From: Sedimentitalea sp041224545
GTDB taxonomy: Bacteria > Pseudomonadota > Alphaproteobacteria > Rhodobacterales > Rhodobacteraceae
Direction of reading: 5' to 3'
Length of the DNA stretch: 64,000 nucleotides
Assembly: GCF_041224545.1 (NCBI RefSeq)
Contig: NZ_JBGFGP010000124.1
Span: 1 to 64,000, forward strand
The notes under the pieces were generated by a model, which was not told where the DNA came from, searched no databases, and saw only the letters and a program-made list of their open reading frames with translations. Of this stretch, positions 1 to 8,501 are shown one piece after another (position 1 is the first letter of the stretch; each line of letters starts with the position of its first letter). Both the position numbers and the translations under genes were made by a program.

Positions 1-1
1 G

Positions 2-259
2 AAACAGTGGGAAGAGGCGGGCTATGGCAACCTGCCGATCTGCATGGCAAAGACGCAGTATTCCTTCACCACCGACCCCAACCGCCGCGGCGCCCCCACC
101 GGCCACTCGGTTCCGGTCCGCGAAGTGCGCCTCTCCGCCGGCGCCGGTTTCGTGGTCGTCATCTGCGGCGAAATCATGACCATGCCCGGCCTCCCCCGCG
201 TCCCATCGTCCGAAGCCATCAGGCTCAACGAAAAGGGACAAATCGACGGACTCTTCTGA
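2..259 (+). CDS. fhs: formate--tetrahydrofolate ligase, C-terminal fragment
   Basis: The window opens inside this gene. About 85 C-terminal residues are present, running from KQWEEAGYGNLPICMAKTQ to a TGA at 257-259. The NLPICMAKTQYSFT segment and the terminal PGLPRVPSS...GLF segment are characteristic of formyltetrahydrofolate synthetase, which makes 10-formyl-THF from formate, THF and ATP in the cytosol. The next gene on the same strand is folD, which interconverts 10-formyl-THF and 5,10-methylene-THF, so the two catalyse consecutive one-carbon steps. The start and catalytic core lie outside the window. Confidence 0.93.
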   Translation, partial: KQWEEAGYGNLPICMAKTQYSFTTDPNRRGAPTGHSVPVREVRLSAGAGFVVVICGEIMTMPGLPRVPSSEAIRLNEKGQIDGLF

Positions 260-275
260 AGAGGGGGCATCACTA

Positions 276-304
276 CCCGGGCGCGCATTGACGGCGCGCC
301 CGGG
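276..304 (+). promoter_or_regulatory. intercistronic GC hairpin between fhs and folD
   Basis: Two perfectly complementary 11-base arms (276-286 and 294-304) enclose a 7-base loop. No T-run follows, so this does not look like a standard intrinsic terminator. It may be a processing or stability element that separates fhs and folD expression. The arms are seen directly; the role is inferred. Confidence 0.5.
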
Positions 305-346
305 ATCGAGGAAACCGACATGACACCGACATTTAGGAGCGATACC

Positions 347-1240
347 ATGACCGCCCAGATCATCGACGGAAAAGCCTTTGCAGCAACTGTTCGCGCCAAG
401 GTCGCCGAGCACACCGCGCGACTGAAGGCAGACCATGACATCATCCCGGGGCTCGCCGTGGTCCTTGTTGGCGAAGACCCGGCTTCGCAGGTCTATGTCC
501 GTTCGAAGGGCAAGATGACGGTCGAAGTCGGAATGGCCAGCTTTGAACACAAGCTGGAGGCCGATACCTCCGAGGCTGATCTGCTTGCCCTGATCGAAAC
601 GCTCAACAACGATCCAAAGGTACACGGGATACTCGTGCAGCTCCCCCTGCCCGATCACATGAACTCGGATCTGGTGATCAACGCGATCAATCCGGCCAAG
701 GATGCGGACGGGTTCCATATTTCGAATGTCGGCTTGCTGGGGACCGGACAGAAATCGATGGTGCCGTGCACGCCGCTTGGCTGCCTGATGATGTTGCGCG
801 ATCACCACGGGTCGCTGTCGGGCATGAATGCGGTGGTTCTGGGGCGCAGCAACATTGTCGGGAAACCCATGGCGCAGTTGTTGCTCGGCGACAGCTGCAC
901 CGTAACCATTGCCCATAGCCGGACCAGGGACCTGCCCGAGGTTGTACGCCGCGCCGATATCGTGGTTGCCGCTGTCGGTCGCCCACAGATGGTGCCCGGC
1001 GACTGGATCAAACCGGGCGCGACCGTCATCGACGTGGGTATCAACCGGATCGACAAACCGGACGGTGGTACACGGTTGGTTGGTGACGTGGATTTCGACA
1101 GCTGCGCCGCCGTTGCCGGTGCGATCACCCCGGTGCCCGGCGGGGTAGGCCCGATGACCATTGCCTGCCTGCTGGCCAACACGCTGACCGCCTGCTGCCG
1201 CGCCAACGGGCTGCCGGAACCCGAGGGCCTGACGGCCTGA
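347..1240 (+). CDS. folD: bifunctional methylene-THF dehydrogenase / methenyl-THF cyclohydrolase
   Basis: 297-residue FolD, the usual length. It oxidises 5,10-methylene-THF with NADP and hydrolyses the methenyl product to 10-formyl-THF. The catalytic YVRSK motif places Tyr50 and Lys54 exactly as in E. coli FolD. The Rossmann segment VVLGRSNIVGKPMAQLL and the C-terminal PGGVGPMTIACLL motif are both present. ATG at 347 is chosen over the in-frame ATG at 320 because an AGGAG ribosome site sits 7 bases upstream and the family N-terminus begins here. It follows fhs by 87 bases, with a strong hairpin in between. Confidence 0.95.
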   Translation: MTAQIIDGKAFAATVRAKVAEHTARLKADHDIIPGLAVVLVGEDPASQVYVRSKGKMTVEVGMASFEHKLEADTSEADLLALIETLNNDPKVHGILVQLPLPDHMNSDLVINAINPAKDADGFHISNVGLLGTGQKSMVPCTPLGCLMMLRDHHGSLSGMNAVVLGRSNIVGKPMAQLLLGDSCTVTIAHSRTRDLPEVVRRADIVVAAVGRPQMVPGDWIKPGATVIDVGINRIDKPDGGTRLVGDVDFDSCAAVAGAITPVPGGVGPMTIACLLANTLTACCRANGLPEPEGLTA

Positions 1241-1531
1241 GCCGAACCCAAGCCGGCAAACGGCGTCAGGGGTGAACCCGGTCGCTGCGGTGGCATAAAC
1301 CGCATGTCGGGGAACATCCCCGGCGTTGCCTTCGGCTATGGGATCAAGTGACACGGGCTTCGACGGATGAATCCGTTCCGCGCCATAGGCCAAACAACCG
1401 CTTGCGTTGCAAAAATTGAAAGTTCGGGGTGCCGATAAAGCCACGTTGGTTGTGACGTTTGCGCCCGTTTCTGCGGGTGCATAATCGATCCGGAAATCCC
1501 CTTGGCAAAAGCGCCTTGCGAGGCCCTGCGA

Positions 1532-2200
1532 TCAGACAGCCCCCCACCATCGCAGGGTCTGCTCGTAATGATACCTGATCGCATCAACCGCCGCTTTGGC
1601 GTCGCGCTGCTGGACCGCATCAATCACCGCGAGATGCTCGTCCATCGCCGACACGATCCGTACCTGCAGGAACGGTCGCGCGTTCTGAATGACCGCGATA
1701 CGCATGCGGTTTGCCTCGTAGCTGGCACACAGCTGACTGTTCCCGAGACCTTCGGCCAGAAAGTCATGCAGCGACAAATCCACGTCGATTGCCCTTGGTG
1801 AAAGATTGCTCTCGCTGTCCTCGCGGGCCGCCGCCTGCAACTCGGCATGTTGCACGCGCAGTTCCCGCAAACCGTCGAACGCTTTGCGCGCAATCCGCCG
1901 CCGTGCACCCTCCTGGTCAAGGACCATCCGGAAATCGAGACAATCCCGAATGGTTTCCGGTCGCGCCTCCATCACCTGGATGCCGCGCTTGGGCAAGGTG
2001 GACAAGAGACCATGCGAACTGGCATGTTTGACCGCATCGCGAATGGCGGCGATCGGGCAATCAAGCAACTGGACAAGCTGCGTCATCGACAGGAATTGGC
2101 CTGCCTGCAACCGGCCGCTGCGCAACGCGGCCCAGAGCGCGCCCTGCGCCTTGTCCGCCAGCAGATTGACTTCGTTAGCTTGGTTCACTGTTGCTCCCAC
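1532..2200 (-). CDS. GntR-family (FCD) transcriptional regulator
   Basis: 222 residues. An N-terminal winged helix-turn-helix (about 10-75, including LSMTQLVQLLDCPIAAIRDAVKHASSHGLL) is followed by an all-helical FCD effector domain. The FCD domain shows the metal-site pattern of an Asp/His in DLSLHDFL, His in AMDEHLAVIDAV and His in AIRYHYEQT. It is divergent from the NCS1 permease at 2351, with a 13-base palindrome in the shared 150-base gap, so it probably controls that transporter and itself. The effector is unknown; a nucleobase or derivative is a guess from context. The 291 bases between folD and this gene show nothing recognisable. Confidence 0.87.
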   Translation of the reverse strand: MGATVNQANEVNLLADKAQGALWAALRSGRLQAGQFLSMTQLVQLLDCPIAAIRDAVKHASSHGLLSTLPKRGIQVMEARPETIRDCLDFRMVLDQEGARRRIARKAFDGLRELRVQHAELQAAAREDSESNLSPRAIDVDLSLHDFLAEGLGNSQLCASYEANRMRIAVIQNARPFLQVRIVSAMDEHLAVIDAVQQRDAKAAVDAIRYHYEQTLRWWGAV

Positions 2201-2243
2201 GTGGCATTCTCAATCAAAACCGTAAAGTGTTATGTGAATTTCC

Positions 2244-2256
2244 TGATAGTCTATCA
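2244..2256. promoter_or_regulatory. candidate GntR operator in divergent promoter
   Basis: The 13-base perfect palindrome TGATAGTCTATCA lies in the AT-rich gap between the GntR gene and the permease. A second inverted repeat, AACAT-5-ATGTT, lies at 2265-2279. FCD-type GntR regulators usually bind short palindromes of this kind next to their own gene. The repeats are seen; the binding is inferred. Confidence 0.5.
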
Positions 2257-2350
2257 TCTGATACAACATCTAAAATGTTAGCTACAAGATCAACTATAAC
2301 ATTCACGATAGCCGCAAACCGCCACTTTTGGGCTGCGAAGGGAGGAAAGC

Positions 2351-3793
2351 ATGGCTTCCATTGATGAATCGAATGTCACCCATGGTGGCACGCTTGATCC
2401 GGAGGGCAATACGCTCAATCCGGTGACAGCCGACGAAAAGACCTGGGGATGGTTCGCCATCTTCAACATCTGGGCCAATGACGTGCAATCTCTCTTTGGC
2501 TATTCGCTCGTGGCCTCGCTGTTCATTTCGTTCGGGGTCGGCGGCTGGACCGCCTTTGCCGCCCTGATCGCCGCCGGGCTCTTTGTGATGTGGATGGTCA
2601 ACCTCTCGGGCGCGCCGGGTGAGAAATACGGGATTCCCTACCCGGTTCTGGCCCGCGCCAGCCTTGGTACACAGGGGGCCAAGCTGCCCGCGATCCTGCG
2701 CGCCACGGTTGCCGTCTTCTGGTACGGCGTTCAGGTCTATTTCGCCTCTACCGCGGTCGCCCTGCTGATCCGCTCGGTGACCGGTGCCACCGGCGGAACC
2801 GAATTTCTTGGCCTGACCGGGATTGACTGGGTCTCCTTCGTGATCGTCTGGGGATTCCACATCGTCATCTTCTGGCGCGGCATGAGCTGGGTTGAAAGTT
2901 TCCTGAACTTTGCCGGACCCTTTGTCTATCTCGTGATGATCGGTCTTGTCGTGGTGCTCTGGCAGCGCTCGGACGGCCAGCTGCTGTCTGCGACGGCAAC
3001 CATTTTCGCCAACCCCGAAAGCACGCTCTGGACCGAACTCAAGGGCTTTGTCGCCATCGTCGGCACCATGGTGGCCTATTTCGCCGCCGTGATGATCAAC
3101 TTCAGCGATTTCTCGCGCTATGCCCGGGATGAACGGTCAATGAAACTGGGCAACCTTGTCGGGCTGCCGTTCAACATGATCCTGTTCTCGGCACTTGCCC
3201 TGTTGACGACCGGCGGCGCTGCCGTGGTCTTTGGCGAGGAGATCATCAATCCCACGCAGATTGTCGAGCGGACCGACAGTGTTCTTCTGGGGGTGATCGC
3301 CGCGATAACCTTTTTTGCGGCGACGGTGGGCATCAACCTCGTCGCCAACTTCATCCCGGCGGTCAACGGCATCGCCAACCTCGCGCCCGAGAAGATCAGC
3401 TTTCGCAAGGCCGGTCTGATCACCTCGTTCTTTGCGCTTGTGATCGGCGGTTTCTGGACCAGCTTCATCAGCCAGTTCGGAATCAGCGGCTTTGTGAACA
3501 CTTTGGGGGCCGTGCTTGCCCCGATCTTCGGCATAATGATCGTCGACTATTACCTGCATCGCAAGGAACAGCTGCGCTTGGCGGATCTCTACAATATGGA
3601 TGGCGGCATCTATCACTACGACGATGGCTGGAACAGCGCCGCCGTCAAAGCTTTCGGCATCGCGGCGGTCTTTTCGGTGGCAACGGTCTGGGTCCCTTGG
3701 TTCGCTGTATTGTCCGGTTTCAACTGGGTGATCGGCGCCCTTCTCGGTGGCGTGATCTACAACGCGATCGCCAGGGATCACGTCAGGCTTTGA
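2351..3793 (+). CDS. NCS1-family nucleobase/hydantoin/allantoin permease
   Basis: 480-residue inner-membrane protein with about 12 hydrophobic segments. The N-terminal region TWGWFAIFNIWANDVQSLFGYSL and the following GAPGEKYGIPYPVLARASLG segment are the NCS1 signature shared by cytosine, uracil, allantoin and hydantoin symporters. A consensus-like GGAGG precedes the ATG. Substrate cannot be set from sequence alone. No purine or pyrimidine catabolic gene lies beside it; only the divergent GntR gene does. Downstream the chromosome is broken up by IS elements, so partner genes could have been lost. Confidence 0.9.
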   Translation: MASIDESNVTHGGTLDPEGNTLNPVTADEKTWGWFAIFNIWANDVQSLFGYSLVASLFISFGVGGWTAFAALIAAGLFVMWMVNLSGAPGEKYGIPYPVLARASLGTQGAKLPAILRATVAVFWYGVQVYFASTAVALLIRSVTGATGGTEFLGLTGIDWVSFVIVWGFHIVIFWRGMSWVESFLNFAGPFVYLVMIGLVVVLWQRSDGQLLSATATIFANPESTLWTELKGFVAIVGTMVAYFAAVMINFSDFSRYARDERSMKLGNLVGLPFNMILFSALALLTTGGAAVVFGEEIINPTQIVERTDSVLLGVIAAITFFAATVGINLVANFIPAVNGIANLAPEKISFRKAGLITSFFALVIGGFWTSFISQFGISGFVNTLGAVLAPIFGIMIVDYYLHRKEQLRLADLYNMDGGIYHYDDGWNSAAVKAFGIAAVFSVATVWVPWFAVLSGFNWVIGALLGGVIYNAIARDHVRL

Positions 3794-4032
3794 TCCAATC
3801 CACATCACGCAGCGCTGCCTGAAATCGGAGGCTTCAATGCGCTGCGTGCGGCGCGAGGTTTCGGCAATCTCGCCAGATGGCTTTACCGAAGTGACCCCGC
3901 ACCGGTAAGGTCAGTGATCCTTGCGATCGTCATCCTTCCGCAGCCGGGCCTGCAAGCGGCGGAAGCACTCTTGTCATCGGCAGCGTCTTCATCCCGCGCT
4001 TTGTGGGGACAGCGAAATTCATCCGTGAGTCT

Positions 4033-5323
4033 TAGCACTACTTTGGCAAATTTTCATCTGAGCGTTCTGCGATGAGTCTTTCACAATGAGGGCAGCGTCG
4101 TGGTGGGGCATCATCGGGTCTGGCGAAGGCGTCTAGGATGGCTTGCCTGACGGCTGGCATGGTCGGTTGCGGCGGTGGTCCGGGGACTCTTTTTTCCCGT
4201 CCAGCGGCCTTGAAGCGGCGGGATTGCAGGAATGCGTAGGCGATCATCGTCATCAGTGCGTGTCGGTGAAGGCCGTTTCAGGATCAGCCCTAGAAGTCGT
4301 CGATACCGCGTTCTTCCTTGAGTTTCTGGTACGCCTGTTCGCAAATCCATCTGGCCTTGATGACGGCGGCAAGCGCCTTGAGGAGTATGTCGGCGGGCAG
4401 GTTCGAGGCATAGTATTTCCGCCCGTCGGTTGCCCGGCGTTCACCGATCAGCCAGACGTCCGCATCGCCGGGCATGGCCTGTACACGGCCATTCGCCATC
4501 GGTTCTTGTGGCCATCGGCGATGCGGACACGGGTTGCGGCGAAGCGACACTTCAGCCTGCCTTTGGTCACTCGCCTCCAACTGACCTTCCACCATTTTTC
4601 GCCTTCCAGCATTTGCAGGGCAGACACGGCCTCGCGATCCGGCAGGTGATATTTGCGGCGGCGCGCCGCCCTCACCCGGTCGATCTACTCGAGGACAATC
4701 TCAGGTTTGCTCAGGACATTTGCCGATCTTCCGGCATCCGGGCCCGGGCCATGCGGTCGGGATCGTTGGTCCAGACATCTGGGAGGAACAGCCGCAACCC
4801 CACCCCCACCGGCACCTCGCCCGGGGCCAGCGTGACCGAGACCAGCGACTGGCAATTCTCGGTCTTGCCCAGCGAGGACGCATATTGCGGCGCAAACCCG
4901 ACCGAGCGTTGCCCTTCTTCGGCAGACAGGTATCATCGATGACCAGAAAGGCCTCCTCGCCGCCAACCAGCCTGTCGGCCTCGACCAGCAAGGCCGCCTC
5001 CAGCGGCGCACTGTCCCAGACCTCGTCGGCGATGAAATGATGCAGTGGTCATAGCTGACCGCCCCGTCCCCGCGCCGCCATCGACTGCACGCTCTTGCGA
5101 TCACCCGGACCGATCAGCCCCGCTACATAAACAGGACACATCCGCCCTCGCGTCTTGTGCCCAAGCGCCGCGATAAACGGCGCCAGCCAGGTTTCCAGAT
5201 CGTCCCGCCAGGTTCCCATAAACCGCCAGTCTCCCTTAATGCGGGCTCTCTATAAATCATCCAAAACCGCTCCCGTGAATCTGGAGATTATCGCATCAGC
5301 AAAAATCTGCCAAAGTAGTGCTA
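4033..5323. mobile_element. IS701-like element, decayed remnant
   Basis: Imperfect terminal inverted repeats are visible: TAGCACTACTTTGGCA at 4033-4048, and its complement ending at 5323 (TGCCAAAGTAGTGCTA at 5308-5323). They enclose a frameshifted transposase. The right terminus is also the insertion point of the adjoining IS630 element, whose TA target overlaps the last bases of the repeat. No clean target duplication could be assigned. Family assignment rests on the transposase N-terminus. Confidence 0.75.
4038..5219 (-). pseudogene. IS701-family transposase, multiply frameshifted
   Basis: Starts at the ATG 5219-5217 as MGTWRDDLETWLAPFIAAL, a typical opening for this transposase type. It breaks frame near 5060, resumes with LLVEADRLVGGEEAFLVIDDTCLPKKG (4991 downward, with the first catalytic Asp context), breaks again near 4870 and 4690, and continues as DADVWLIGERRATDGRKYYASN (about 4490 downward). 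It ends with CPHCERLIAERSDENLPK at 4038, inside the terminal repeat. About 394 codons span the locus, short for the family, so small deletions accompany the frameshifts. It cannot give a functional protein. Confidence 0.8.
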
Positions 5324-6433
5324 GTCACCTGAATCCGAATTTCGTTTTTTTGTTTTTTGGCAGAATTGTTTGACGGATGCGGGGATTTCGTCTGCGGATT
5401 TGACCCATTTATAGAGTTTGGGGTTCTCATTGTGGGCATCGATGAATGCGGCGATGTCGGCTTCCAGTTCTGCGGTGGAACGGTGAACACCGCGTTGCAG
5501 CTGCTTGCGCGTCAATTCCGCAAACCAGCGCTCAACCCGGTTGATCCAACTCGCTGAGGTGGGTGTGAAGCGGACATGCCAATGTGGACGCCGCGCCAGC
5601 CAGGCCTTGATCCTCGGCGTCTTGTGCGTGGCGTAGTTGTCCATCACCAGATGCACGTCCGGTCCATTGGGCATCTCGGCGTCGATCCGCTTCAGGAAAT
5701 CGAGGAATTCAGTTGCCCGGTGGCGCTTGTAACATTTGCCAATCACCGCGCCCGTGGCGATGTCGAGCGCGGCAAACAGCGATGTCGTCCCGTGACGGAT
5801 GTAGGTGTGGGTTCTGCGCTCTGCGACACCTGGTGCCATCGGCAGCACCGGCTGCTCGCGATCCAGCGCCTGGATTTGGGATTTCTCGTCCACGCACAAC
5901 ACGATGGCGCGGTTCGGCGGCGCCATGTAAAGGCCGACAATATCCTGCACCCTGTCGACGAACAGCGGATCGGTGGAAAGCTTGAATGTCTCGCTGCGAT
6001 GCGGCTGCAGGCCAAACGCGGCCCAGATCCGGCGGATGGTGGTGTGCGACAGACCAGTCGTCGCGGCCATCGAGCGGATCGACCAATGAGTGGCGTCCTT
6101 CGGCCTGTTGTTCAGCGTCCGCTCAATCACCCCGGCCACCTGATCGTCTGATACCGTGCGGGGGCGGCCTGGACGATACTCGTCGGTCAGCCCTTCAATC
6201 CGGTTCCTGACAAACCGCCTGCGCCACTTGCCGACAGTGTGCTCGTGCACGCCAAGCTGCGCGCCAACCTCCTTGCTTTGAAGCCCTTGTGCACACAGCA
6301 GGATCATACGGCACCGGTCCGACAGCGAGCGCGCCGCCTTGTGCCGTCGAACCTGAGCTTCAAGAAAGTCGCGCTCCGGCGAACTAAGGACCACTTCATC
6401 GGCGGCACGGCCAATCGTATCATCTCTCCCCAC
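5321..6433 (-). CDS. IS630-family transposase
   Basis: 370 residues, uninterrupted. An N-terminal helix-turn-helix (LQSKEVGAQLGVHEHTVGKWRRRF, about 51-74) is followed by a second HTH (about 115-140) and an RNase H-like DDE core. The core has Asp182 in LCVDEKSQIQ, Asp265 in LVMDNYATHK and Glu301 in SWINRVERWFAEL. All three catalytic acids are present, so it may still be active. The TAG stop uses the TA target bases at the element edge. It cuts and pastes its element at TA sites. It is the only transposase in the window that reads through without a break. Confidence 0.92.
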   Translation of the reverse strand: MGRDDTIGRAADEVVLSSPERDFLEAQVRRHKAARSLSDRCRMILLCAQGLQSKEVGAQLGVHEHTVGKWRRRFVRNRIEGLTDEYRPGRPRTVSDDQVAGVIERTLNNRPKDATHWSIRSMAATTGLSHTTIRRIWAAFGLQPHRSETFKLSTDPLFVDRVQDIVGLYMAPPNRAIVLCVDEKSQIQALDREQPVLPMAPGVAERRTHTYIRHGTTSLFAALDIATGAVIGKCYKRHRATEFLDFLKRIDAEMPNGPDVHLVMDNYATHKTPRIKAWLARRPHWHVRFTPTSASWINRVERWFAELTRKQLQRGVHRSTAELEADIAAFIDAHNENPKLYKWVKSADEIPASVKQFCQKTKKRNSDSGD

Positions 6434-6473
6434 ATCGCTCGGATCAATGATACGAACTACAGTTCCGCGTGAC
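5324..6473. mobile_element. IS630-family element, apparently intact, inserted in the IS701 end
   Basis: The element is flanked by TA dinucleotides at 5322-5323 and 6474-6475, the target duplication expected for IS630/Tc1-type elements. The ends are imperfect inverted repeats: GTCACCTGAATCC on the left, and GTCACGCGGAACT reading inward from the right. They match at about 17 of 24 positions counted from the TA. Removing the element rejoins the IS701 end to the sequence at 6476. It carries one uninterrupted transposase gene. Confidence 0.85.
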
Positions 6474-6802
6474 TATGTGTTTGATCCCACGGTTTAATGG
6501 TGTGATCCTTTCGCAGGAATGGAAGGATGCCTTATGGGACAAGTTCGTCGTGCGTCGGGATCGGCGCCGCAAACTGGATTTCGAGAGCGGCATACGGGAC
6601 GAGCTTCTTTCTCCGAATTTGGCGCGGGGAATTGAATTGTTGCGGTGCACTTTTCGCCCTCATTCAATCAGCGGAAAGGAAGACTACAGTCACAAGGGCG
6701 AAGAGGCCGGATTTGTAGTTTCTGGCAAACTTACTCTTTGGCTTGATGGTAAGGAGATCTCTCTCGAGTCTGGTGACAGCTTTGCCTTCGAGAGTTCGAT
6801 TC

Positions 6803-8090
6803 TGAACTGGCCCCCATTTCGACCGAACACCTTGGCTTGACCAAGGAGGCTTAAGGATAGCCTTGAGCACATGCTCATGCCTGAGATTGAAATCATTACC
6901 GATGGCGGCCGCCGTCGGCGCTGGTCTGCGGCAGATAAGCTTCGGATCGTGGAAGAGACGATGTTTGAGGGGGAGAGCATTTCCGCCGTTGCGCGTCGCA
7001 ATGGCGTGGCTCCCAATCTGCTGTATCGTTGGCGCAAGCTCATGCTCGAAGGAGGAAGCATCGCCGTGGCCGCAGATGACAGCGTCACCGGCAACAAGAC
7101 GGACCGTGATATGGAAGCCCGCATCCGAGAACTTGAACGCCAGCTTGGGCGCAAGACGATGGAAGTGGAGGTCCTGAAAGAGGCCCTCGACAAGTCACGG
7201 GCAAAAAACGACCTTGCTTGCGCAGTCGTTGAAACGGAACGATTTGCCATGAAGACCGTTGCCGATGTTTTGGAGGTCTCCCGTTCCAACCTGCATGACC
7301 GGGTGAACGGTAGCGCAAAGCCGCGTCGGGCTATCATAAAGCCCAAGACGCGGTGGTCCTGCCACGTATCCAGACGTTGGTGGCGAAGCGCCCGACCTAT
7401 GGGTACCGCCGAATTACGGCCATTCTGAACCGGCAGTTGCGTTCTGAAGGCCTTGCTGCACTAATCACAAGCGGGTTTGCCGGATCATGGAGCGCAACAA
7501 CTTGCTTCTCCAGCGATCCGGCTTCGATCGACCCGAGCGAAATCATGATGCGCTCAAACCTGCGTTGGTGCAGCGATGGCCTGGAGTTCGCTTGCTGGAA
7601 CGGCGATGTCATCCGTCTGGCTTTCCTCATCGACGCCCACGACCGCGAGATCATCTCATGGCGGGCTGTGGGTAATACCGGGATCAGCGGATCGGACGTG
7701 CGCGACATGCTGCTTGAGGCTGTCGAACGGAGGTTCGGCACACACCGCGCCCCGGAACAGGTAGAGGTGATGTCTGATAACGGAAGCGCCTACACTGCCA
7801 AAGAAACCCGCATCTTCGCGCAACAACTCGGCCTGGAATCCTGCTTCACGCCGGTCAAAAGCCCGCAATCCAACGGCATGTCAGAGGCTTTTGTGAAGAC
7901 GCTAAAGCGCGACTACGTCCGCGTGAACCCATTGCCCAACGCCGAAACCGTGATGTCATTGATAGGTGACTGGATCGAAGACTATAACGAGAACCACCCA
8001 CACAGCCGCCTGAAATGGAAATCGCCTCGCGAGTTCATCAGAGCTAAAACCCAAACCGCTTAGGTGTCCGGTGAAACGGGGGCAGGATCA
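6803..8090. mobile_element. IS3-family (IS2-type) element with 5-bp target duplication
   Basis: 1288 bases flanked by the direct repeat GATTC at 6798-6802 and 8091-8095. Ends begin TGAACTGGCCCCC on the left and TGATCCTGCCCCC reading inward on the right, a long imperfect inverted repeat with TG...CA termini. Excision on paper restores a cupin gene, which confirms the boundaries. Contains a two-frame transposase in the plus direction that is now frameshifted. Confidence 0.92.
6871..8063 (+). pseudogene. IS3-family OrfA/OrfB transposase, frameshifted
   Basis: The 6871 frame gives the OrfA helix-turn-helix (RRRRWSAADKLRIVEETMFEGESISAVARRNGVAPNLLYRWR) and a leucine-zipper-like coil. The same frame runs into OrfB-type sequence (MKTVADVLEVSRSNLHDRV). 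Near 7325 the sense shifts to the 7353 frame (VLPRIQTLVAKRPTYGYRRITAILNR). A garbled stretch at about 7435-7540 reads sensibly only in a third frame. The rve integrase core is then intact (SNLRWCSDGLEF, DAHDREIISW, VMSDNGSAYTAK, SPQSNGMSEAFVKTLKRDYV). An A6 run at 7203-7208 sits where an IS3 programmed slip would be expected. At least two indels make the enzyme unlikely to be functional. Confidence 0.82.
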
Positions 8091-8343
8091 GATTCCGCAC
8101 CGCTATACCAATGAGAGCGACGAAGAAACGGTGATAATCTGGGCCATTTCACCGCCGTCCTACTGAGCACTAATCAATTACAGAACTTTGGAGGCCTTTG
8201 TTTGGCCCCGATGATTCCGGGCACCTGTGTGCTAAGGTGGATTTGCAACGATCTATGCTTTGAGCGATCCATCGGTATCTGTCAGGATCGAACTTGAACC
8301 GGTGAAGACCCCGAAATTGACCTGCTTGCGCAGGTTGTTTCTA

Positions 8344-8486
8344 GCCACCTGGAACTGTAATTCGTATCATAATCTGAACTGAGCTTCCTGAGGTGATGCG
8401 ATGGTTGGACGGGTAGCAGGCGCGGTGGTGCTGAGCGAAGAAGAGCGCCGGTTTCTCGAAGATCAGGTTCGGCGGCACAAGGCACC
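8344..8486 (+). mobile_element. IS630-family end fragment with transposase N-terminus
   Basis: After a TA at 8342-8343 comes an end sequence (GCCACCTGGAACTGTAATTCGTATCAT) closely resembling the right end of the 5324-6473 element. A start codon at 8401 follows, then about 28 codons (MVGRVAGAVVLSEEERRFLEDQVRRHKAP) homologous to residues 8-33 of that transposase. The fragment stops at 8486, where a different IS630-type element begins. No continuation is found beyond that element at 9692, so the rest was deleted. Confidence 0.8.
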
Positions 8487-8501
8487 TAAAGCGTCCCGCC
8501 T

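Larger units (their letters stand above)
6475..8166 (+). pseudogene. cupin-domain transcriptional regulator, split by IS3 and truncated by IS630
   Basis: Two exon-like pieces, 6475-6802 and 8092-8166, are one gene once the IS3 element and one GATTC copy are removed. The reading frame is then continuous from ...GDSFAFESSI to PHRYTNESDEETVIIWAISPP and a TGA at 8164-8166. The DELLSPNL linker, the YSHKGEEAGFVVSG cupin motif and the PHRY segment match the C-terminal half of XRE-HTH/cupin regulators. The helix-turn-helix half is gone; sequence upstream of 6475 is IS630. The sensible similarity starts near 6558. Inactive as it stands. Nothing recognisable lies in 8167-8343. Confidence 0.85.

Noticed and set aside
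1241..1531. Possible tRNA or small RNA between folD and the GntR gene
   Set aside because: No cloverleaf, T-loop or terminator-like hairpin with U tract could be found by eye.
4033..4048. Possible attachment site for a prophage or island
   Set aside because: The repeat at 5308-5323 is inverted, not direct, and the enclosed gene is a transposase, so it is an IS end.
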